The notes under the pieces were generated by a model. That model was not told where the DNA came from. It made no database searches and saw only the letters and a program-made list of their open reading frames with translations. DNA of 64,000 bases, taken from NCBI GenBank assembly GCA_016098155.1, contig JAAAJB010000024.1, forward strand, positions 1-64,000, read 5' to 3'. Numbering within the stretch: the first letter of the stretch is position 1; the number at the start of each line of letters is the position of its first letter. The DNA is from Actinomortierella ambigua (lineage: Eukaryota; Mortierellomycota; Mortierellomycetes; Mortierellales; Mortierellaceae). A program made the translations under genes and the position numbers. This document shows positions 23,582 through 34,930 of the stretch, in pieces.

Positions 23582-26099
23582 CTAACTAAAAAGTCTGCTA
23601 AAAATTCCCTCCCTTTGACCGCCAAGTTGCTCCATTCGTCGTTGTGCACCCTCATCACCATTTTCCGCAGCTTTTCTGTACCAGTCCATAGCTTGTGGAA
23701 TGTCTCTAGGAACGCCATATCCGTTCTCATACATGTCGCCAATAGTAAATTGTGCTTCCGAATTCCCTTGATCGGCCGACTTGCGGAACCACATGATAGC
23801 CTGCGCATAGTCCTGATCGACCCCCAAGCCTTGCATGTACATGTCGCCAAGATTGTACTGTCCATCCGCATCCCCTTGGTCGGCTGACTTGCGGATCCAC
23901 CTGATAGCCTCGGCATAGTTCTCCTCGACTCCTACACCTTGCAAATACATCATGCCAAGACCGCACTGTCCATCCGCATCTCCTTGGTCGGCTGCCTTGC
24001 GGAGCCACAGTATGGCCTCGGCAAGGTTCTGATCGACTCCCAAGCCCTGCGTGTACATTCCAGCAAGACGGCACTGTGCCACCACATCCCCTTGATTGGC
24101 TGACTTGCGGAGCAACTTGATGGCCTCGGCATAGTCCTGCTTGACTCCCAGACCCTGTGCGTACATCGTGCCAAGACCGCACTGTGCCTCCGCATTCTCT
24201 TGTTCGGCTGATTTGCGAAGCCACAACATAGCCTCGGTATAGTTCTCATCCACTCCCATGCCCTGCAGATACATTCTACCAAGACTGCACTGTGCATCAG
24301 CATCCCCTTGGTCGGCTGACTTGCGGAGCAACAACATAGCCGCGTCATAGTTCTTCTCGACCCCCAAACCATCCAGATACATTGTGCCAAGATCGCACTG
24401 TGCACCAGCATTCCCTTGGTCTGCTGACTTGCGGAGCCACCGCATAGCCTCGGTATAGTCCGGCTTTTCTCCCAGGCCCTGCATATACATTCTACCAAGG
24501 CCCAACTGTGCCCTCGCGTCCCCCTGTTCGGCTGACTTGCGGGCCCACCTGGCAGCCGCAGCATAGTTCTGGTCGACTCCCAAGCCCTCCGCGTATATTT
24601 CGCCAAGACTGCACTGTGCATCCGCATTCCCTTGTTCGGCTGGCTTGAGGCACAACGACAGGGCCTTGGTAAAGTCCTTCTCGACCCCTTTACCTTTCAG
24701 GTACATCCTACCAAGCTTGCTCTGCGCGTCGGTATGATCCTGCTCAGCGGCTCGACGGTACCAGAAGGCTGCGTCCGTCTGGCTCGCAGGCGTGCCAACA
24801 CCACTCATGAACAGCTCTCCGACCTTGAATTGTGCAGCGACGTGTCCTTGCTTGGCGGCTCGCATGTACCAATGGAACGACTCGCTCTCGTTCTTGGCCA
24901 CCCAGTTGCCCTTGGCGTACAGCTGCGCCAGCTCCACCTGGGCCGCGACATTGTTGTTCTCGGCATCCTCCACCAAGACAGCGAGGGCCCTGGCTCGTTC
25001 GGAGGGCGTTTGCCTGGCGTTTGGCCATGACGACGAGGACGAAGAGGGTGTCTTGTTGCTTCCGCTAGATCCGGTTCCAGAATCGAGGGTGACGGTGCTT
25101 GAGACCGATGGGACGGTGCTGGATGGTGACGAAATGCTCAGCTTATTCATCATCGACTCGGAAATGCTGACCGAAGAGCCTGGATTGTACACCATGCTAA
25201 CCATCTCTGGGACATCATCGTCCTCAGCCATCTCGCCCGCATCTGGTCGCTTGGCAGGATCATGTTCCCAGCAGCGCTCGACCCACTGGCGGTAGACGGC
25301 TGGGGTGCTCTCTGGCAGCTCCTCGCGCTCGCCCTCCTTGACAAGCGACCTGACTTCAGAATTGTCTGGTTGGTCGCGGAAGGGTATGGTGCTGTTGGCG
25401 GCCATCTCCCACATGACCATCCCAAGCGCAAACATGTCCGACTTGGCCGAGTACTGTGGCTTGCGACCAAAGATCTCGGGTGCCATCCATCGCAGCGTGC
25501 CTGCAACGGATGTCGATGACTTGGAGGAGGATTTGATCTTGACCATGGCGAGCCCAAAGTCGCATAGCTTGACCTCCATGTGCTTTGTCAGTAGCACATT
25601 GGCGCTCTTGAGGTCGCGGTGCACAATATTGTTTTGGTGGATATAGTAGAGACCGTGCGCCATCTCCTGTGCGAGGCGCATCTTGGTGGGCCAGTCGTCG
25701 TGGCCTAGTCGGCCGCGGTCGATGGCCTTGGCGAGGCTGCCGCCTTCAGCATAGTCCATGATGAGCACGAGCATGCCATTGTGGTAGTGTGTGCCGTAGA
25801 ACTGGATGATGTGCCTGTCCCGGAGAGTATCGAGTATCTTAATCTCCTGCTGGATCGCAGCTGTGTGTTGCGCTTCGTCCTGCGTTACGTGGAACTGCTT
25901 GACCGCCACCGGACGCTTCCCCCAGCGCGCGTGGAAGACCGAGCCAAAGCCGCCGGCGCCAATGACATTGCCAATGTCGAGAGAGAGCGAGGACTAGATT
26001 GCATGATGGCGCGTTGGAGGAACAGGATATTAATAAAAGTCATTCGTTGTCAGCATTGCTGGTTGCTGTCCATTTATTTCGAACAATCAGCCCTACCAT
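23582..26099 (-). CDS. TKL-type protein kinase with 12 Sel1 repeats (copy A)
   Basis: Exon 1 contributes only the ATG (26099-26097). A 103-nt intron follows, then exon 2 from 25993 to 23582, 804 residues. The kinase domain has the glycine loop GNVIGAGGFGSVFHARW, VAVK, HRDLKSANVLL, CDFGLAM and RWMAPEIFG, all catalytic residues present, so it is likely active. A Ser-rich linker leads to about 12 Sel1/TPR-like repeats of 36 residues (pattern AQxxLGxMYxxGxGVxxDYxEA). This combination is common in arbuscular and Mortierella-type fungi; Sel1 arrays act as protein scaffolds. It is a close paralogue of the gene at 36483-39436, with near-identical DNA through the kinase domain. Substrate and pathway are unknown. 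Confidence 0.9.
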
Positions 26100-28012
26100 T
26101 GTTGGAATAGTTCGTGATGCAGTGAGAGATGGAAGTGTGGGAATGGGCGCAATTGAGGTGGCCTCGCCAATGTTGCTTGACAGCACCTTGTGTCCCCCCC
26201 TCCCCCCTGCAGAGTCGTCTGCTTGTTGCAAAACAAAAAAAATCCCACCCCACCCCTATCCCTCACCTCCTCACTTTTCAATAGAGACAGCATCAAAGGA
26301 GAATGCCGATGGGGATGAAAGCAACTCGAATGGAGAGCTCAGTGGGCGAATGCCTCGGTTTGTTCTGTGAACATGACTGGTATTGCTGTGGACCATGGCT
26401 GGAACGGATGCATAGATAGAGAGGGTGCAGATAGCAGACATCGTACGTATACGGATGATTCGCGAACATAGTTACGCTCTATGCATCGCGTAATGATGGA
26501 CAAGGGTCGAAAGAACGCTGTTCGTAGCATAGCCTTCGTCGTCACTGCAAGAGTCGGCAACTGCTCGCTTTCTCACGTCGACATGGGGCCTTGAGAAAGA
26601 TCTGACAAAAGCTGGTCGGGCTGGCATGCATCACGACCTACTTCACGCCACTCACGTCCCCTTCGACGACTAGCGGCAACTTGGGAGAGCACACAGCGTG
26701 GGGTAGGCGAGACCATGCTAATGTAGATGTTGTCGGAGCAGGGGTCGCGGAGATCCCTGGGAAGGCCCTGAATGCAATTTGCCGACACCGTGGCCAGTGC
26801 GTTTCCCCGGGCAGACTATGGTCATTTTTTACCCGGCCAATGCAAGCAACGGACCACGAAGCAATCTTACTTATATGATAGATGGCCCGTAGCGATGCTT
26901 TCCTGTGTCATCATCTAATACGGATATCACGTGTTCGCAAGGCGTTTACACCCTTCCCCCAGTACGATAGCTCAGCGCTCGCCAGCAATTGAAAACAAAA
27001 GAAGGAGAGATGAAGCTGGCTTTCTTGATGCACCGAAATAATAGGCGTCGATGACGCCAGGTGACGGTGTCCCACCTCAACATGACCCGCGCGAACACCT
27101 TCCTACCATAGGCATTTCTACGACAACAACACCACCACCGCCGCCATCAAAGCGACACACCTTGCAGGGGCAGGCATTGGTGTTGATCTAAGAGCGTGAG
27201 GAAGGGACGTTCTTCTCACTCGCCATACCAAGCATTGTATCATGAGGGTGCAGAAAATGCAGCCATACAAACGGGGGAACCAGGAAAACAAGCTAAAGAT
27301 GGAGTTGTAGAATAACGACACTCCTGCGGTATCAGTAATCATGATCGAATTCGTAACCCCCTGACCCAACTGCGATACATTCCTTATCCCTCACAGACTG
27401 AACAAGGAAAACATCTTTGCAGGCTCATGGACCTCAGCCTCCTGGTGCATAATTCCTATGAATTACCCATTCCACTGTTTCTTACAGTGCTCTTTCCTCA
27501 AGCCTGTGTCTGATCCAGTTAGGCCCTTGCCTTCTCTTGGAGCTGAAATCCGCGAGAGTACTACTAAAACCGCACACAAAGGTTGGCAACTAGCTGATCA
27601 GTGGGTCTGTGCCCTTCATAGAGAATGTCCGGCTCTTGAACTTTGAACTATCTTCTCTGAAAATCCATTGTCTCCACCGTTAATCATGCCGTACAGCTGC
27701 TGTATGACGTTGGAGGTAGAGACGAGGTGACTATAAGGGATTGAGGGCCATTTACTGTGGGGAGAACTCCCCTGACTGAACTATGAAAGTGCAGAGCGAG
27801 AATGGCATCTTCCTTTCCCTTGGTCGTTTTGGCGCCCTCTCCCTTCTTTGTTTCTTTAGCCTTTCCGCGCCCCCTGGATCTTTTTTTGGCATCCCTCTTA
27901 ATGTTCGGCATTCATCCCCTTCGTCATATTCTTGATTTCTCTCCTGAACAAGACAGAGTCTCCATGAGATGTATTGCTTCGCTTTCTATTCGACCGTTTC
28001 GACCGTTTCGAC
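26100..28012. repeat. Duplicated flank between kinase A and SSP1
   Basis: About 1.9 kb with no credible gene. Long parts are repeated in order at about 39.45-41.3 kb and, more diverged, at 43.78-45.3 kb. Shared landmarks include a stretch at about 27010-27080 (matching 40318-40385 and 44300-44365), one at about 27420-27540 and one at about 27660-27900. The kinase-proximal end acts as the kinase promoter; the other end as the SSP promoter. Confidence 0.8.
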
Positions 28013-28013
28013 G

Positions 28014-28020
28014 TATAAAT
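28014..28020 (+). promoter_or_regulatory. TATA box of SSP1
   Basis: TATAAAT lies upstream of the SSP1 leader. A TATA box sits in the same position in all four SSP copies, followed by a conserved CA-rich leader. Confidence 0.7.
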
Positions 28021-28114
28021 GAAGGTTACTCTCACACCCACGACATTCACAACAATACCTGCAAATCCCATCGAGCCGCCCATCCAAACCGACCCCTTCT
28101 TCTTTCCGCTTCAG

Positions 28115-28457
28115 GTAAGGCTTTAAGGCAGCATCATTGACTCTGAATCCAAGAGCCCTGCCATGATCTACCACTAATCTGATCATCCCCACGACCCCAA
28201 TCCACGGTGGTACTCAAACCGCACACAGGACACTACTTCGACCTCTTACACGTCGTCACAAGAGTCAATACAGAACACTTTCTCCGACCTATTGAAGACG
28301 TTCACGCGAGCGCTCGCAACACCGAAATCTTTATTCTTCCTTATCTGACCAGATCCTCGTAAGAATACAGCACTGTTGTCATTTTTTTTTTCATCGGAGA
28401 ATAGCTGCATTTGTACATGAGGCTGACCAGCGTTTTTTGTTTCATCCTTTATAGCAG
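28115..28457 (+). other. Probable intron in the SSP1 5' UTR
   Basis: TTCAG|GTAAGG forms the donor and ATAGCAG|GTTTATCC the acceptor, 13 bases before the start codon. The same donor, a similar interior and an acceptor at the same place occur in all four copies. An extra exon inside this interval cannot be excluded. Confidence 0.6.
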
Positions 28458-28470
28458 GTTTATCCAAACG

Positions 28471-28812
28471 ATGCATCCAAAAGTCGGTGTTCTTGGCTCT
28501 ATCGCTATCTTGGCTGTATTCACCCTATCCGTACATGCGGTGTGCTACGACAACACATACGACACAGCATGCCTCCTGTTTTGTGATAAAATGCCAAACA
28601 ATACATCAAAGATGCTTTGTCAAAAAGGCCATTTTGTCAATTCAACATGCACTGTTGATGACAGCAACTGCTCTGGCGATCTGCTGACGGCCTGTCAAGA
28701 ATTCCAATCTTCAAAACCCTGCGTTACATGCTCGTGTCAGAGTCACGGAAATACTGATGGCACTGGCACCATGGAATGCGAAGATAACGACGAAGCCGAT
28801 GGCTGCATGTAG
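28471..28812 (+). CDS. Small secreted 12-cysteine protein SSP1
   Basis: 113 residues. The ATG at 28471 is shared in position with three paralogues. An N-terminal signal peptide (KVGVLGSIAILAVFTLSVHA) is followed by a mature domain of about 90 residues with 12 cysteines ending in a Cys-X2-Cys-X-Cys motif (CVTCSC), then two more Cys. The mature domain is Asp/Glu/Ser/Thr-rich and contains two N-glycosylation-type sites. I know no family for it. Size, secretion signal and paired Cys suggest a disulphide-stabilised apoplastic protein, possibly effector-like. Other than the signal peptide and Cys spacing, it has diverged strongly from its paralogues. Confidence 0.8.
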   Translation: MHPKVGVLGSIAILAVFTLSVHAVCYDNTYDTACLLFCDKMPNNTSKMLCQKGHFVNSTCTVDDSNCSGDLLTACQEFQSSKPCVTCSCQSHGNTDGTGTMECEDNDEADGCM

Positions 28813-28970
28813 TGGTGAAATGCCACTCAGACCCGAGGACAGCCCCTTAACCCACCGTAGATAGCAATAAATACCCTGACTGGAGGTTGTGTGGAACCCC
28901 GGTTGGTTATCTAGCTTGTTCATTGCTCCTTTGCTATCCTGTCCCTATCCACCACACCCACGCACCAGTA
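28813..28970 (+). other. SSP1-specific segment between stop codon and conserved downstream block
   Basis: In SSP3 and SSP4 the stop codon is followed at once by a conserved block (GGCGCCAA...CACCACGCGAC). In SSP1 about 160 bp intervene before it. The segment begins GTAG and ends ACCAG, so it could be an insertion or a terminal intron. No gene is seen. Confidence 0.5.
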
Positions 28971-30220
28971 GTTAAAAGGCGCCAAATAGGTCACCACGCG
29001 ACACAATCAAAACAAAAAAAATGAGACGGCTACAGTCAGAACTTATAGTATGCCCAATGAATTTGCCATATGCTCGAGGTAGAGACTCTCACTCAGTTCA
29101 AACCAGATGGTTGAGGTTCCTAATTTCGCGACAACAAGAGAAGGGCTCGAGGCTGTTCCGCACGAACTACCGAATAATATGATTGTTGTTTTTTTGTGCC
29201 AACACCTCCACTTCAAATTTCAGTTGCGATGGTTCGTCTTGTTATCGATGAAACTGGAGCAAGTGTTGGCCAGCTGCAGGCCACTTTTGACATTGGCTAG
29301 GGGCACTGCGAAACCCTACACCCACCGCGCCATGGAGGCATTGGGGGATAGCATACTAGTGAGTATCTTGATGCCTGCATGTAGAAGAACCGAACTATCA
29401 CAGATCATGAGAAAGAGGGGTTAGGCTGCCTCGGCTTCATTGATGGCCCCACGGTGCCTCTCTGCCAGAAATCAGGTAGAGAGGGCGAGATTTGCGCCGA
29501 TCGAAACAAAAGGCACAGAGCGGCTGTGTGAGTGTGGTTAAAACGACAAAGGTCAGTCGAAGTAGCAACGACGGGTTGGTGACTTTTTGAAAGGAAACTC
29601 AGTTGCCATTCAGGTGATCTGTGATGTCGATAAGTGCATCATCGCTCTCAGTCTTGGTTCTCCAGGTTCGTGCCACGATGATAAGGTCTTCCAGCGCATG
29701 TCTTCCTTTAACATCCCGAGTGATTTCTTCTCACCACGGGACAGCACCTCCTGACCGACTGACTCCGTGTATGGGCTCTCTACCGCCGTCGTCCTGCCAT
29801 GCAAGGTGCTTGCCTCGAGCAGCAGCGAGAACGGGCAGCTCAGCTGTTGTCATGCCAGGTCCATATAACAGTCTAGCATTGCATTGGCGTGCTGCAGGGT
29901 CGATGGATACGATTGAGGTAGATGCGACAGCAGATACGACCACAAAAGGATTTGCGCATTTTTACCCAATAGTTGGGTGGTAGGGTGCGCTGTTCCCCAC
30001 AACATGCGCGTGGAGCTCGAAGATGCGTAAGAGAAAATGTATCTCGACGGCGATAACGATGTCAGCGATCAAATTGGACTCGCAGCACCTACGCGATCGG
30101 TGTACGATTTTCGAGAAACATTGAAGAGGACTACCGTGCAGACCAACTATCATTCGGGCAGACTGCCAATAATCATTTATCGGCAGTGTACAAAGAGGAA
30201 CCTGCAAGACAAACGGTGAG
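28971..30220 (+). pseudogene. PIF/Harbinger-type transposase relic 1
   Basis: Broken reading frames together resemble a DDE_Tnp_4 transposase. In order: EVPNFATTREGLEAV and LPNN, VGQLQATFDIG and GTAKPYTHRAMEALGD in a shifted frame, GCLGFIDGPTVPLCQ with the first catalytic Asp, LSLGSPGSCHDDKVFQRM, then DHKRICAFLPNSWVVGCAVLHN and MYLDGDNDVSDQ. Frames change several times and stops occur, so it cannot make a full protein. It lies directly downstream of SSP1 in the same orientation. Confidence 0.75.
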
Positions 30221-30980
30221 ATCTTCTGTGTAAGGAAGAAAAGCTTTGAGTGCCTCGACTACTGAAATAAGTTGCAAAAGCCGCTCATTCCGCATCAACC
30301 TCCAGCAGTGGCCGTGTAGCAGCAGTAGCACAAGACAGCAGAGTGGCAGCGATGGTGGCGGTAAGACGGTAGCGCTTACACGACAATAGACTGACACGCA
30401 CGCCAGCCGAGACAAGCCCGGTGCTCAGAGTAAAGGGAACTGAGATCGCATTAACACCGTATATTTGCCATTCATAAATAGTGCAAAGAGGATCTTCCTC
30501 CACTAACGCTTTCGTTGCACAGGCTACCAGTAGCAACTCTGTCACACGCCAACTGATGACTTGCAGACTGCCTAGAGCCTGGGGCGGAAAATGTCGCACA
30601 GGATGACAGCACGAAGCGTGAACGAGCTGTCTCACACGCAAGCTGGCCCGGTATAGGGGGCGAGAGCACCGAAAAAAAAACAGGCAATACCGCAGTCAAG
30701 AATGCGCTGGATGAAATATGATAGCCGGCAAACCCGCTCATGACAGCAGAGATAGTCTGATCAAGATTGACAGGGCGCACACACCACGGAACATGGTGCG
30801 GATTACATTTCGGCACTGCAGGTCGTCCAACATACAATACGATTGAAGATCATCGCGTTTGAAACTGAAAGTCGTTTGTGATAGCAGAATAGAGGCTGAG
30901 GCACTCAAAAGTAAAGAACTATTTTATTGTCCTGTCCATTTCAAAAATTTTTGTTGTTCACAGAGCTTGCGCGACGATCA
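30221..30980. other. Unassigned stretch between Harbinger relic 1 and the SSP2 flank
   Basis: About 760 bp. Two overlapping minus-strand ORFs (30285-30641 and 30472-30837) have no recognisable motif and probably are chance ORFs or a decayed gene. Nothing else is seen. Confidence 0.4.
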
Positions 30981-31374
30981 ACTAAGGGGGTTTGTGAGGT
31001 TTTTCTGCGAACCACCATGGTATTCGACAACAACTAGCGTCGAGCACACACAAAAATGGACAGGACAATATCCACACACTAATATGATAACTACTCGTAT
31101 TCTTCTGCGTTGCCTTGTCCCTCCTTTCCACTTCCTTGATCATTTTTTGGCACCTCCCTTGGTCTTTCTGCACTCCCTTAATTTTATTAGCGCCCCCTTG
31201 TTTCTTTCCTTCCTTTTTGCTTTGTCTTCCGTATCCCACTTCTCTTTTTTCGGCATCCTCCTGATACCTTTGGTGTTCGGCATTAACCCTCTTCACCATA
31301 CCATCGATCTCTCTCCTGGACTAAACAGAGTCCACTGAATGTCCTGCTTCGTCTTCATGTCGATCATCTTGATG

Positions 31375-31381
31375 TATAAAA
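31375..31381 (+). promoter_or_regulatory. TATA box of SSP2
   Basis: TATAAAA upstream of a CA-rich leader, at the same position as in the other SSP copies. Confidence 0.7.
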
Positions 31382-31476
31382 GGTATTTACTCCTACACTC
31401 ACGGCATCCACAACAACAACAACTGCAAATCCCATCGAACTGCCAAAACAAACAGACCCCCTTCTTCTTTCTTCAG

Positions 31477-31823
31477 GTAAGGTTTTAAGACAGCATCATT
31501 GGATCCCAATCAAAGAGCCCTGCCATGAGCTACCATTAATCTGCCCATGCCTACAACTTCGATCCACGGTGGTACTCCAAACGCTCACAGGACATTCTGC
31601 TCCAACCACTTTACACGTCGTCGCAAGAGCCAGTACAGAACAACTTCCCAGACCTATTCAAGACGTTCACGCGAGCGTTCTCAAGATCGAAATCCATATT
31701 CCTCCTTCTCTGAACAGTTCCTTGTAAGAATGCATCAGTGTTGTCATTGTTTTTTTTTCACTGAAGGGTCGTTGCAGTTGTACCTAAGACTGACCAGCAT
31801 CTTGTTCATCCCATGCATGGCAG
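31477..31823 (+). other. Probable intron in the SSP2 5' UTR
   Basis: Donor CTTCAG|GTAAGG and acceptor TGGCAG|ACCCATCC, 13 bases before the ATG, match the other SSP genes. Confidence 0.55.
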
Positions 31824-31836
31824 ACCCATCCAAACG

Positions 31837-32220
31837 ATGCATTCAAAAGTCGGTGTTCTTGGTTCTATCGCTATCTTGGCCGCACTCACCCTATCCGCGC
31901 AGGCGGCTCCAAAGATACTCAAGTGTAGCAGCCCTGAACGCCAAGCACAATGCGAAATCATTTGTGCTTTCAGGAACGTCAAGTTACATGAGATTGGTTG
32001 CTCTCACAACGCTGTAACAGGCAGTTCAGGATGCTGGGGTTCTAAGGGCCACATTTGCTCGGGCGATCTGCTCACGGCCTGTGAAACATTTCGAAATTCA
32101 GGACCGTGCGTTAGTTGCTTGTGTGCGAGAGTCCCTTTCTTTATACCCTTCGATAGATGCGATGATAATGAGAAAAGCTGCCACGATGAAGAGAATCCCT
32201 TTTCTTTTTTTTTTAATTAA
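31837..32220 (+). CDS. Small secreted 12-cysteine protein SSP2, 3' end altered by a retroposon
   Basis: 127 residues as read. The signal peptide KVGVLGSIAILAALTLSAQA is shared with the other copies, and the mature part again has 12 Cys with CVSCLC. The last residues (PFSFFFN) come from the poly-T end of an inserted minus-strand retroposon. The original ending lies on the far side of that element at about 34256-34270, where GATGAAGAG is repeated and is followed by CCCTAG. The 12 Cys all lie before the insertion, so a slightly extended secreted protein could still be made, though its native 3' UTR is displaced by 2 kb. Confidence 0.75.
   Translation: MHSKVGVLGSIAILAALTLSAQAAPKILKCSSPERQAQCEIICAFRNVKLHEIGCSHNAVTGSSGCWGSKGHICSGDLLTACETFRNSGPCVSCLCARVPFFIPFDRCDDNEKSCHDEENPFSFFFN
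32185..32193. repeat. Left target-site duplication of retroposon copy 1
   Basis: GATGAAGAG here is repeated at 34256-34264 on the other side of the element, and is followed closely by the element's poly-T end. Confidence 0.75.
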
Positions 32221-34255
32221 CAAGGAACATGTCTACACGACCTCTACACTACAGGAGTTGTGCGTGGGGAATGAAGAGACAGACCGCCGTACATCAACTC
32301 TTGGGTATAAAACCCGCTTGAAAAACCACTGCTTAGGTCAAGTACGTGAGAATCATGCGCTAGCCACCGCAATCGCCGACCGCCTTGCGGACCTCCGGCT
32401 CTCTGTAAACTTGTGACAGAGACGTGGCCCTAGGTGCATGTCGTAGGCACCCTTGCTAACTAAACATTAGCAGCTCCAACACCCTCCATCAACCTCCTCG
32501 TCTTCTCTCGCCTTCGGCGAATGTTTGTGTCTCCCTTTTGGCCGGCGATCCTCCTCACACCTTGAACGCCAGCTGCGGGTCTGCTCCTGTGCATGGGCAC
32601 GCATCTTTTTGCACATATCTTGGATGAGAGGCTCGTCAGGGAAGCACGCGGAAGCGACTTGCAAGACTAAATCCCATTCCTGGGATGTGTGACGTTCGTG
32701 TCCGTGAAGCTTGTTGATGGCTGCATAGTCGTGTCTGGGCAAAATGATCTTGTTGCGGAGGAGGTGGTCGTTCAAGGCGAGGCGTCCTTCTGTATCTGGT
32801 AGGGGGTTGAGAAGGACTCGCCCGCCTCGGAGGGTCTTGAGGTCTTTGTTGTGTTCCGGATTGTCGGGGAAGAAAAGGTCGAAAATAGGGTTTTTTGGCT
32901 CCAACTGTGGCATTGAGAGTGCCTTGTGTGAGGGTCTCAAGGGATCTGGTGGTCTGGACTGGCTCGTCGTCAGACGTGGAGTCGGCTGGCACTTCCACGT
33001 TGGGAGCGACAACGCTGGCGTCCTGTGCGGAGGTTGCTGATATGCTGTCACTGTCGCTGGACATGTCGGCATCACTCCCCGTCTCACCGGATGAGGGGTC
33101 ATCCGCGGCTTGGGAGCTATTGGAGGAGTTGTCGCTCTCCTCGTCATCTTCGTGATCCGAGGACTGTGGTGTTGTGGTGGCGCTACTGTCAGTTGGCATG
33201 TCTGTGTCGCTGTTGTCGCTGTTGTCGCTGTTTTCGGTGTCGCTGCTGTCACTGCCATCGTGACTGCTAAGAGAGTCATCCGATGAGGCCTTATCGTGGT
33301 CGGGCTCAGGGGTGGAATCCAATGATTTTTTCACACGCCTCCTTTTCGAAGCCGCTGCTGCTGGTCTTTGACGACAGCGCACGCGGCGGCGTAGTGCCCA
33401 GGTTGGTCGCACGCAAAGCAGACAATGTCCTTGAGGTTGGGGCAAACTGCTTTGAGGTGGTCAGTGCCCTTGCAGATTGGACATGGCGGGTACGGGTTCC
33501 AGAAACAGAGAATCTCGGCACCATTCCAGTTGTCGATGGGGAGAAGGGCTTTAGACGTGGGCATGGACGTGGAATCCTTCTCGGGCAGCACATAGATGTA
33601 TGCTTCGGCGAGGTCGTAGGTCACAGCGTTTTCTGTGTACTCGATAAGCTGGATCTTGGCGACCGTGCCATACGGCCTGAACGCCTCCTGCAGACCGTAG
33701 GTTAGGTGGTCAGTGTCGCTAGCGCCTTTGCGGGCTATGTTGCGGATGTAGATCCTGCTCACCGCGATGTTGTCGTCCTTTTGGATGGTTGTTCGGAACG
33801 AACGTCCGGCTACGGTGATTTCTTTTTGAAGTGCTGCCTGCCGGTGGCTGTCCTCGTAAAAGACAACCTCATAGGCGCTTGGTGTTGCTGTGTTGATGTC
33901 TGGGTTCTCGCTGTTCGGCACCATACGGGCTACCGAAGCAGCGCCAACTTGTCTGGTGAATGCCTGTGCAAGCTGGTGTGGACTGAGTTGGGTGGGCAGT
34001 CCGCTGAAGTGTAGGGCGTTTTTGTTGTGGGTCTTTAACAAGGGGGTGGGAGCAGCATGGTCTCCGAGGGTCTCATGAACATAGAGATCCCTCAATGACC
34101 TCACCGAAACGCCATTGTCGAGTGCTCGGCGGTATTGAGTGCCCTTCTTCGCGCTGGAAGGAGGGGGATCGGGGGGTTTTCGACTAGGTGGGGTGTGGTT
34201 CATTGGAAAGAGTTTTTAGCAACAAGGAGCAGTACCTTATGGCAGCAGGTCCGAT
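32194..34255 (-). mobile_element. ORF1-only LINE-like retroposon, copy 1
   Basis: About 2.06 kb, minus orientation. It is bounded by the 9-bp direct repeat GATGAAGAG, with an oligo-T stretch (CTTTTTTTTTAATTAA) at the low-coordinate end, which is the A-tail on the minus strand. The internal gene starts about 50 bp from the 5' end and encodes an RRM-like and zinc-knuckle protein. There is no room for, and no sign of, a reverse transcriptase. The insertion splits the end of SSP2 from its downstream Harbinger relic. It resembles half-LINE elements that depend on a partner for mobility. Confidence 0.65.
32467..34203 (-). pseudogene. LINE ORF1-like (Gag-like) gene with two frameshifts
   Basis: The first frame (34203-33331) has a Pro-rich start, an RRM-like region (IYIRNIARKGASDTDHL, LIEYTENAVTYDLAEAYIYV) and two CCHC-type zinc knuckles (CPICKGTDHLKAVC and CFACDQPGHYAAAC). 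The reading then continues in a second frame around 33340-33370, with a basic KRRRVKKS motif and a long Asp/Ser acidic region, and in a third frame from about 32890 at an A6 run, ending in a Lys/Arg-rich tail at 32467. Both shifts lie at or near A-runs, so mutation, assembly error or slippage are possible. The protein would bind nucleic acid in an RNP. Confidence 0.65.
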
Positions 34256-34264
34256 GATGAAGAG
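34256..34264. repeat. Right target-site duplication of retroposon copy 1
   Basis: Second copy of GATGAAGAG, followed by CCCTAG, which lines up with the stop codon position of the other SSP genes. Confidence 0.75.
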
Positions 34265-34930
34265 CCCTAGTTTTATAACGCACCAAACAGGCCAACACGC
34301 GACACAAACAGTACAAATAAACATGTCCCATGAGATGGCTACAAATGCCGAGGCCGCAGTTGAGATCAATGCATGCTCAATGAAATTGCAATATGTTCAT
34401 GGTGGAGACTCACTCAGTTCAAATCAGATGGTTTGAAGTTCGCTATTTTCACGGGATGTTTGCAACACGAGAAGGATTCGAGACTGTTCCGAACGAAATA
34501 CGGGATCATAGGAGCTTCTGCCAACAACCCCGCTTCAATTGACCGTTACGTTGGTTCTTCTTGGTATCGATGGAACTGGGGCAAGTGTTGGACAGCTGCA
34601 GGCCGCCTTTGGCATTGGCTAGAGGCACAAAAACACTCCACACCCATCGCGTCTTGAGGGGACTGGGGGACGCTAACACATAAGTGGGTTTCCTGGCCTG
34701 ATGCACGTAGAAGGATGGCAAAACATGCCGTCCAGCTGTACGGCGGCCTTTGGCACTGGGTTCTGTGGACTGTTAGTGTAATTGCAGGAGTATGCCATTC
34801 TGAGCAGGTCGTATTTGTTAGTGGGGAGAGCAATTGTTCCCAGCACCTGAGTCCTGAACACGTCTTCGATAGCCTTCATGCCGCGGATCGTACCTCTCAT
34901 CCTATGAGCGTCGATGAACACAATGGTTTC
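34265..34930 (+). pseudogene. PIF/Harbinger-type transposase relic 2 (5' part)
   Basis: Continues the downstream block of SSP2 after the retroposon, with the conserved CACGCGACACAAACA leader. A decayed frame containing GIDGTGASVGQLQAAFGIG matches the transposase N-terminal helical region of the other relics. No DDE core is readable. Confidence 0.6.

Noticed and set aside
24744..25028. Many alternative-frame ORFs inside both kinase genes
   Set aside because: Shadows of the 108-bp Sel1 repeats, which keep several frames open because the unit length is a multiple of three.
30285..30837. Two overlapping minus-strand ORFs of about 120 codons
   Set aside because: No motif, no splice model and no duplicate in the paralogous units; left as an unassigned stretch.
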